Origin: Croceibacterium_A sp039920345
GTDB lineage: Bacteria > Pseudomonadota > Alphaproteobacteria > Sphingomonadales > Sphingomonadaceae
NCBI GenBank assembly: GCA_039920345.1
Contig: JBDSDZ010000157.1
Location: 1-27,919, forward strand
Direction: 5' to 3'
DNA length: 27,919 nucleotides
Shown: piece by piece, positions 22,905 through 27,919 of the stretch
Layout of the letters: each line of letters opens with the position of its first letter
Position numbering within the stretch: position 1 is the first letter of the stretch
The notes under the pieces: generated by a model
What the model was told of the DNA's origin: nothing
Database searches by the model: none
What the model saw: the letters and a program-made list of their open reading frames with translations, nothing else
Translations under genes and position numbers: made by a program

Positions 22905-24092
22905 ATGGAGATCGCCGATCTGCGCGTCGCCCTGTTCAGCGGAAACTACAATTACGTCCGCGACGGAGCCAACCAGGCCCTTAATCGCCTGGTCGATTAC
23001 CTGCTGCGGCAGGGTGCGGCCGTGCGCGTCTATGCCCCGATTGTGGATAATGCGGCGTTCCCGCCCACCGGTGACCTGGTCGGCGTGCCGAGCATCGCGA
23101 TCCCGTTCAGGCCCGAATATCGGATGCCGCTGGGGCTCTTTTCGGCCGTGCAGCGCGATCTGACGCAGTTCGCGCCCAACGTGATCCACGTCACCTCGCC
23201 CGATCCAGCAGGCCACCGCGCAGTGACCTGGGGGCGGCGTCACGGCGTGCCGGTGCTGGCGTCGGTCCACACGCGGTTCGAGACTTACCTGCGCTACTAT
23301 CACATGGGGCTGCTCGAGCCGCTCGGGGTGGCGTTCCTGCGCCACTTCTATCGCCGCTGCGATGCGATGGTGGCGCCATCCGAAAGCACCGCCAACGTGA
23401 TGCGCGAGCAGCGCATGGGCTTTGACATCGGCATCTGGTCGCGCGGGGTCGATCGGGCAACTTTCGATCCCTCGCGGCGCGACATGGCCTGGCGCCGCGC
23501 GCACGGGCTGGCTGACGATGCGCTGGTGATTGGCTTTCTTGGCCGGCTGGTGATGGAAAAAGGGCTCGACGTGTTTGCCGACACCGTGGCCGAACTGCGC
23601 AAGCGCGGCATACCGCACAAAGTACTGGTGGTGGGCAAGGGTCCGGCGCACGACTGGTTTGCCGAAAAGCTGCCCGATGCCTATTTTGCCGGGATGCTGA
23701 CCGGCGCCGATCTTGGCCGCGCGGTGGCTAGCATGGATGTCCTGCTCAACCCCTCGGTCACAGAAACTTTTGGCAACGTGACGCTCGAAGCCATGGCGTC
23801 GGGCGTTCCGGTGCTCGCGGCCCAAGCGACGGGAACAAACTGCCTCGTCGTCGACGAAGAAACCGGGCTGCTGGTAGAGCCCGACGACATCGCGGGTTTT
23901 GCCGACGCGATCGAGCGCTACGCCGCCGACCCGGCACTACGCACCGCACAAGGCGCGGCAGGAGAGCTGCGCAGCCGCGACTTTTCGTGGGATGTCATCA
24001 ATCACGCTGTCGCCGAGGTTTATGTGCGCCTGGCTGCAGCGCGCGTCGCCCTTCAGCGCAGCACGCCTGCCGCCGCCATCCGGCGCGCATAG
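22905..24092 (+). CDS. GT4-type glycosyltransferase
   Basis: The product is 395 residues of GT-B fold. The N-terminal domain has the opening LRVALFSGNYNYVRDGANQ, then NVIHVTSPDPAGH and VASVHTRFETYLRYY. The C-terminal domain has VIGFLGRLVMEKGLDVF, VVGKGP and the donor-binding E-x7-E motif in SVTETFGNVTLEAMASGVPV. It resembles GDP-mannose-dependent alpha-mannosyltransferases and SqdX-like enzymes that act on glycolipids; acceptor and donor are not determined. Its 3' end overlaps the next, convergent gene by 40 bases. Confidence 0.88.
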   Translation: MEIADLRVALFSGNYNYVRDGANQALNRLVDYLLRQGAAVRVYAPIVDNAAFPPTGDLVGVPSIAIPFRPEYRMPLGLFSAVQRDLTQFAPNVIHVTSPDPAGHRAVTWGRRHGVPVLASVHTRFETYLRYYHMGLLEPLGVAFLRHFYRRCDAMVAPSESTANVMREQRMGFDIGIWSRGVDRATFDPSRRDMAWRRAHGLADDALVIGFLGRLVMEKGLDVFADTVAELRKRGIPHKVLVVGKGPAHDWFAEKLPDAYFAGMLTGADLGRAVASMDVLLNPSVTETFGNVTLEAMASGVPVLAAQATGTNCLVVDEETGLLVEPDDIAGFADAIERYAADPALRTAQGAAGELRSRDFSWDVINHAVAEVYVRLAAARVALQRSTPAAAIRRA

Positions 24093-24502
24093 ATCCACTG
24101 CACGGCAATCAGCAGCAGGATCACGATTGGCGCAATGACCGTCACCCCGCTCTTCATCGAAGCGGGCATGGCGGCCGATGTGTACTGGTAGGCAAAGCTG
24201 ATCACCGCTCCCACCAACGACACCGCAAACGCGGTAACCGCATGGCGCGAACGGAGCAGCAGCAGGACCGAGCCGGCGAGCGATCCCCAGACCCCGATGG
24301 CCCAAGCCGCAACCGCCCAGGCGGGCAAGCCGGCAATGAACGCAAGTTCTTCGGGGCCCAAGCCAGCGACGCCTTCAAGGTAGGGACGGTTGCCCATTTC
24401 GCTGAGCGTGTAATCAACCGCACCGAAACTGTTCCAGGCCAGCGACAAGAGCGCGATAATCCAGAAGCGAGCTGGCACTTTGCCAATTGCTTGCGTTGAC
24501 AT
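24053..24502 (-). CDS. Small polytopic membrane protein, unknown function
   Basis: The product is 149 residues from the ATG at 24502, chosen over the in-frame ATG at 24547 because hydrophobic content starts soon after. Four hydrophobic segments are at about 12-30, 55-82, 88-108 and 119-137. No residue pattern that suggests activity is seen, and I do not recognise the family. It is convergent with the glycosyltransferase gene and lies 84 bases beyond the PadR-type gene on the same strand. Confidence 0.65.
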   Translation of the reverse strand: MSTQAIGKVPARFWIIALLSLAWNSFGAVDYTLSEMGNRPYLEGVAGLGPEELAFIAGLPAWAVAAWAIGVWGSLAGSVLLLLRSRHAVTAFAVSLVGAVISFAYQYTSAAMPASMKSGVTVIAPIVILLLIAVQWIYARRMAAAGVLR

Positions 24503-24586
24503 CGAGATACCCCCCAAACGTCGCAACCCCGGGGCACAGCATACCATGGGCGCCGGGGTTGCGAAACGCTTGCGCGATGGGGAGCG

Positions 24587-25231
24587 TTACAGGCGCTCGA
24601 TCTGGCGCGCGGCCTCGTCGATCAAGTCGACGATTTTCGCGACCATCTCGTCCTGCAGACCGCCCGCTGCGCGCTGGTGGCGCAGCGCGTTGCGCAAGTT
24701 TTCCATCGCCCGGTGGACCTGGCGGTGGGGCGAAGAATGGCGTTCCTCGCCGATGGCCGAAAGCCGCTGCATGACCGCGTCGATCGCGTCCTTTTGCGCC
24801 TCGAGATCGGTCGTGCCAGCGTCAGTCGCAGAAAATACCTTGCGCGCCGTATCATCCGGCACTTCGGCAATCACGCCTTCGTCCAGCATCATCTGCAGCG
24901 TGGGGTAGACCACCCCGGGGCTCGGCGCATATTCGCCGCCGGTCAGCGCTTCGATGGCCTTGATCAGGTCGTACCCGTGGCGCGACTGCTCGGCCACCAG
25001 CCGCAGCAGCACCAGCCGCAGTTCGCCCGAAGCAAACATCCGTCCGCGCCCGCCGCGTCCGCCGCCGCCGCGACCAAACGCTCCGTCCGGCCCAAACGGG
25101 CCATGCGCGCCAAAGGGCCCGTGCTGGCCAAACGGTCCGTCGCTGCCGAAACTTGCGCCAAACTGGCGCCCAACGCGGGCCGCCATTTTCATTGCCCGCC
25201 GAATTTCGCGGTCATCACATCCATGTCTCAT
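24587..25231 (-). CDS. PadR-family transcriptional regulator with GPFG-repeat N-terminus
   Basis: The product is 214 residues; the ATG at 25231 has AGGA about 9 bases upstream. Residues 28-65 are Gly-rich with repeated GPFG units (GPFGQHGPFGAHGPFG). The PadR winged-helix domain then starts at ELRLVLLRLVAEQSRHGYDLIKAIE and includes GVVYPTLQMMLDEGVI. A C-terminal helix region with a long coiled coil serves for dimerisation. PadR regulators usually repress a neighbouring or own promoter and respond to phenolic or toxic ligands. The 17-bp palindrome just upstream is the likely operator. Confidence 0.9.
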   Translation of the reverse strand: MRHGCDDREIRRAMKMAARVGRQFGASFGSDGPFGQHGPFGAHGPFGPDGAFGRGGGGRGGRGRMFASGELRLVLLRLVAEQSRHGYDLIKAIEALTGGEYAPSPGVVYPTLQMMLDEGVIAEVPDDTARKVFSATDAGTTDLEAQKDAIDAVMQRLSAIGEERHSSPHRQVHRAMENLRNALRHQRAAGGLQDEMVAKIVDLIDEAARQIERL

Positions 25232-25244
25232 TTATAAAGTCCTT

Positions 25245-25269
25245 TCTTAGAAGTTCTAAGATATATCTT
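25245..25269 (-). promoter_or_regulatory. Palindromic operator and promoter of the PadR-type gene
   Basis: TCTTAGAA-G-TTCTAAGA (25245-25261) is a perfect 8+8 palindrome. A second palindrome AAGATATATCTT (25258-25269) overlaps it by four bases. On minus, TTGCAA as -35 and TATATC as -10 (16-base spacer) place the promoter so that a bound dimer at the palindrome would cover the start region. Autorepression by the PadR-type protein is the simplest reading. The rarA gene reads away from here on plus, starting at 25329. Confidence 0.7.
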
Positions 25270-25328
25270 TTAAATTGGTAATTGCAAGAGGACTCGTCGC
25301 TCGCGGCCCGCACGCCTATCTGTCGGGC

Positions 25329-26645
25329 ATGGCTGACCTGTTTGCCGATGAACCGCTTGCCGCCTCTCCGCCCGACGCGCCGCGCGCCGATGCGCCGCTG
25401 GCCGACCGGTTGCGCCCGACATCGCTGGCCGAGATCATCGGGCAGGCGCACCTGACCGGTCCCGGAGGCGCGATTGGCCGCATGGTCGCTGCGGGAAAAC
25501 TGTCGAGTATGGTGCTGTGGGGCCCGCCCGGGACCGGCAAGACCAGCATCGCCCGCCTGCTGGCCGATGCCGTGGGAATGCGCTTCGTCGCCATCAGCGC
25601 CGTGTTCAGCGGCGTGGCGGACCTGAAGAAAGCCTTCGCCGAAGCGGAAAAGGCGCGCGAGGCGGGACAGCGGACCTTGTTGTTCGTGGACGAGATCCAC
25701 CGCTTCAACCGCGCCCAGCAGGACGGCTTCCTGCCGTTCGTCGAACGCGGGACGGTGACGCTGGTCGGGGCAACGACCGAAAACCCCAGCTTCGAACTCA
25801 ACGCCGCGTTGCTTAGCCGGGCGCAAGTGCTGGTCCTGCGCCGGCTGGATGCCGCGGCGTTGGGGCAATTGCTCGCCCGGGCAGAAGGGCTCGAAGGACC
25901 CCTTCCCCTGACCAAGGACGCGCGCGAGGCACTGGTCGCCAGTGCCGACGGCGACGGCCGTTTCCTGCTCAACCAGGCCGAGACACTTTACGCGGCGAAA
26001 ATTGCCAAGCCGCTCGATCCGGCGGCGCTTGGCGCGTTCCTGCAACGCCGGGTGGCGGTTTATGACAAGGACCGCGAAGGGCACTACAATCTCATTTCAG
26101 CGTGGCACAAATCGCTGCGCGGGTCGGACCCGCAGGCGGCGCTGTATTACATGGCGCGGATGCTGGTGGCGGGCGAGGAGCCGCTGTTCGTCCTGCGCCG
26201 GCTGGTGCGCGCGGCGATCGAGGATGTCGGCCTCGCCGATCCGCAGGCGCTGGTGCAATGCCTCGCCGCCAAGGATGCGTACGACTTCCTCGGCAGCCCA
26301 GAAGGCGAGCTGGCGATCGTGCAGGCCTGCCTCTACGTCGCCACAGCGCCCAAATCGAACGCCGCCTACAAGGCGCAGAAATCCGCCTGGAAAAGCGCGC
26401 GAGAGACCGGCAGCCTGATGCCCCCGCAGAACATCCTCAACGCCCCGACCAAGCTGATGAAGGACATCGGCTATGGCGAGGGTTACGCCTACGACCACGA
26501 TGCCGAGGGTGGCTTTTCCGGTGCGAATTACTGGCCCGAGGAAATGGAACCGCAGACTTACTATGAACCGGTCGAGCGCGGATTCGAGCGGCAGGTGCGC
26601 GAGCGCATCGCGTACTGGAACAAGCTGCGCGAAGAGCGTGGCTGA
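25329..26645 (+). CDS. rarA: Replication-associated recombination protein A (MgsA/WRNIP1 family)
   Basis: The product is 438 residues from the ATG at 25329 (MADLFADEP), matching family length. It is a clamp-loader-like AAA+ ATPase: Walker A GPPGTGKT, Walker B LFVDEIHRFN, sensor I GATTENPSFEL. The C-terminal tetramerisation part has HYNLISAWHKSLRGSDPQAALYY and SAWKSARETG. RarA acts at stalled replication forks. The next gene starts inside its last codons (8-base overlap), so they form an operon. Confidence 0.96.
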   Translation: MADLFADEPLAASPPDAPRADAPLADRLRPTSLAEIIGQAHLTGPGGAIGRMVAAGKLSSMVLWGPPGTGKTSIARLLADAVGMRFVAISAVFSGVADLKKAFAEAEKAREAGQRTLLFVDEIHRFNRAQQDGFLPFVERGTVTLVGATTENPSFELNAALLSRAQVLVLRRLDAAALGQLLARAEGLEGPLPLTKDAREALVASADGDGRFLLNQAETLYAAKIAKPLDPAALGAFLQRRVAVYDKDREGHYNLISAWHKSLRGSDPQAALYYMARMLVAGEEPLFVLRRLVRAAIEDVGLADPQALVQCLAAKDAYDFLGSPEGELAIVQACLYVATAPKSNAAYKAQKSAWKSARETGSLMPPQNILNAPTKLMKDIGYGEGYAYDHDAEGGFSGANYWPEEMEPQTYYEPVERGFERQVRERIAYWNKLREERG

Positions 26646-27522
26646 ACGCTTCGCGCAATTTGCGGCAATCGACTGGTCGGGCGCGAAAGGCGAGCGGCAC
26701 AGGGGGATCGCCCTGGCGATTTGCCACGGCGGTCCGGACGCGCCCACGTTGGTCCGCCCGGGCCATCGCTGGTCGCGCGGCGAGGTGCTGCACTGGCTGC
26801 TGGACGAAATGCCGCCGGGAACGCTGGTCGGGCTCGATCTCGGGATATCGCTGCCGTTTGCCGACAGCGGGGCGTTCTTTCCTGGCTGGAGCGCGAGCCC
26901 GCCCGATGCCAAGGCGCTGTGGGCCTTGGTCGATCACTACAGCGCCGCCGACCCGCACTTCGCCGCCACTGCGTTTGTCGATCACGCCGCGGTGAGCAAA
27001 TTCTTTCGCCGCCACGGCGGACGCGAGGGAATCCGCTTCCACCACCGCGATGCCGCGCACCGGCGCGGGCGTTTTCGGCTGACCGAGACCGCCCAGAAAC
27101 AGATGGGCTGCCAGCCTTACAGCAACTTCAACCTCGTCGGCGCGGCGCAAGTCGGCAAGTCGAGCCTGACGGGGATGCGCGTGCTGCATCGGCTGGCGAG
27201 CCGGCTCCCGGTATGGCCGGTCGATCCGCTGCCGCCCCGCGGCTCCGTGGTGGTCGAAATCTACACCACGATTGCGGCGATGGCTGCCGGCCGGCCCGCT
27301 TCGCGCAGCAAGATGCGGACGTATGGCGATCTCAATGCGGCGCTTGCTGCCATCGGCAGCAAGCCGGTGCCCGGGACCGGTCCGATCGATGATCATAGTG
27401 CCGACGCGCTGCTCACTTCGGCATGGCTTCGGGCCAACGCTGGACGGCCCGAATTGTGGAAGCCCACGGGTCTGACAGCACGAATTGCGCAAACCGAAGG
27501 CTGGACCTTCGGCGTTCCTTGA
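26638..27522 (+). CDS. RNase-H-fold (DUF429-like) protein, unknown function
   Basis: The product is 294 residues from the GTG at 26638, overlapping rarA by 8 bases; the frame is open further upstream but only within rarA. Three acidic motifs look like an RNase H/RuvC-like core: AAIDWSGAKG (9-18), VGLDLGISLPF (about 63-73) and IDDHSADALLTSAWL (about 250-264). The DUF429 group of predicted nucleases has this pattern. Translational overlap with rarA suggests a role at replication forks or in DNA repair, which is inference. Confidence 0.7.
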   Translation: MAERFAQFAAIDWSGAKGERHRGIALAICHGGPDAPTLVRPGHRWSRGEVLHWLLDEMPPGTLVGLDLGISLPFADSGAFFPGWSASPPDAKALWALVDHYSAADPHFAATAFVDHAAVSKFFRRHGGREGIRFHHRDAAHRRGRFRLTETAQKQMGCQPYSNFNLVGAAQVGKSSLTGMRVLHRLASRLPVWPVDPLPPRGSVVVEIYTTIAAMAAGRPASRSKMRTYGDLNAALAAIGSKPVPGTGPIDDHSADALLTSAWLRANAGRPELWKPTGLTARIAQTEGWTFGVP

Positions 27523-27541
27523 CGCAAAGCGTGTCCAGAGC

Positions 27542-27557
27542 GGCTGGCTTGCCAGCC
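27542..27557. repeat. Hairpin between the rarA operon and tRNA-Thr
   Basis: GGCTGGC-TT-GCCAGCC is a perfect 7-bp stem with a two-base spacer, 19 bases after the stop of the DUF429-like gene. There is no T-run, so it is a weak terminator candidate at best. Confidence 0.45.
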
Positions 27558-27579
27558 TGCCGAGGTGGCGCCTGCGTAA

Positions 27580-27655
<76 letters not shown>

Positions 27656-27677
27656 CGTTTCCGCCCCGACAATCCGG

Positions 27678-27919
27678 TTAGCGTCCGACCCCGACATATT
27701 CGAACCCGTGACGCTCCATCTCGGCGCGGTCGTAGAGGTTGCGCAAGTCGACCAGCAGCGGCGTTTTCAGCAGTTCTTTGGTCCGCTCGAAGTCGAGCGC
27801 GCGAAAGGCGTCCCACTCGGTCACGATGACCGCCGCATCGGCCCCGTCCATCGCGGCATAGGCATCGTCGCAATAGGTCACATTCTGGAGTAGCTGCGCC
27901 GCCTGCTCCATCCCTTCGG
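27678..27919 (-). CDS. ugd: UDP-glucose 6-dehydrogenase (3' part)
   Basis: This is the C-terminal 80 residues of a UDP-glucose/GDP-mannose dehydrogenase, running off the right edge. The segment ADAAVIVTEWDAFRALDFER, then PLLVDLRNLYDRAEMERHGFEYVGVGR, is the UDP-binding C-terminal domain signature. The full enzyme oxidises UDP-glucose to UDP-glucuronate for exopolysaccharide or glycolipids. The sugar specificity cannot be settled from the part seen. It is convergent with tRNA-Thr. Confidence 0.93.
   Translation of the reverse strand, partial: EGMEQAAQLLQNVTYCDDAYAAMDGADAAVIVTEWDAFRALDFERTKELLKTPLLVDLRNLYDRAEMERHGFEYVGVGR

Noticed and set aside
24472..24490. TGGCACTTTGCC.. near the start of the small membrane protein gene
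   Set aside because: No GC at the -12 distance, and it reads away from the gene on the opposite strand.
26104..26119. TGGCAC...TGC resembling a sigma-54 box
   Set aside because: The GG-GC spacing is off by one and it lies inside the rarA coding region.

Overview
The window is high-GC bacterial chromosome, almost certainly from an alphaproteobacterium of the order Sphingomonadales (Erythrobacter/Novosphingobium-like). Pointers to this are a DUF1476-type ATP synthase zeta inhibitor next to BolA and a monothiol glutaredoxin, a 905-residue TonB-dependent receptor, a carotenoid hydroxylase (crtZ), and a PspF/PspA/PspB/PspC locus of alphaproteobacterial layout. No phage, IS element or CRISPR array was seen. 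Most of the window reads as stable core genome with small lineage-specific genes in it.

Region 1 (1-4901) is a phage-shock (envelope stress) locus. The sigma-54 activator gene pspF (minus, cut by the left edge) faces a consensus -24/-12 promoter at 853-868. That promoter opens a plus-strand operon: a 51-residue one-TM peptide, pspA, pspB, pspC, then six consecutive small genes. Each of the six encodes one N-terminal TM segment and a coiled coil. Five of them end in the same module (R[LV]xxxERI[VA]TD ... [QE]I[ED]xLRD) and the sixth has a degenerate copy. The module resembles the PspB tail and recurs at the C-terminus of PspC. A sufE-like gene follows.

Region 2 (4984-11310) holds a small membrane protein, an SR-rich two-repeat membrane protein and crtZ. 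leuC is on plus. On minus there is a secreted protein and a compact run reading DNA glycosylase, small TM protein, leuD, zeta inhibitor, bolA, grxD. leuC and leuD are therefore split, with Fe-S handling genes between them.

Region 3 (11311-16917) has an intergenic stretch with a large GC-rich hairpin and a sigma-54-like box, then an MscS-family channel, tRNA-Arg(TCT) and a queuosine-precursor-type transporter. Next comes a second small psp-type operon (44-residue TM peptide plus a 70-residue PspC-domain protein) behind a second sigma-54 box with the same -24/-12 spacing as the pspA promoter. recF and the divergent tesA / ybbA-ybbP neighbourhood follow.

Region 4 (16918-27919) carries the YbbP-like permease, a DUF805 protein, a TonB-dependent receptor with a UUCG-loop terminator, a GT4 glycosyltransferase, a small membrane protein, a PadR-type repressor with a palindromic operator candidate, rarA, an RNase-H-fold-like protein, tRNA-Thr(TGT) and the 3' part of a UDP-glucose dehydrogenase gene.

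The most interesting signal is the enlarged Psp regulon: a tandem expansion of PspB-like TM/coiled-coil proteins, a PspC tail carrying the same module, and a second (possibly a third) sigma-54 promoter in the window, two of them preceding a tiny one-TM peptide gene.
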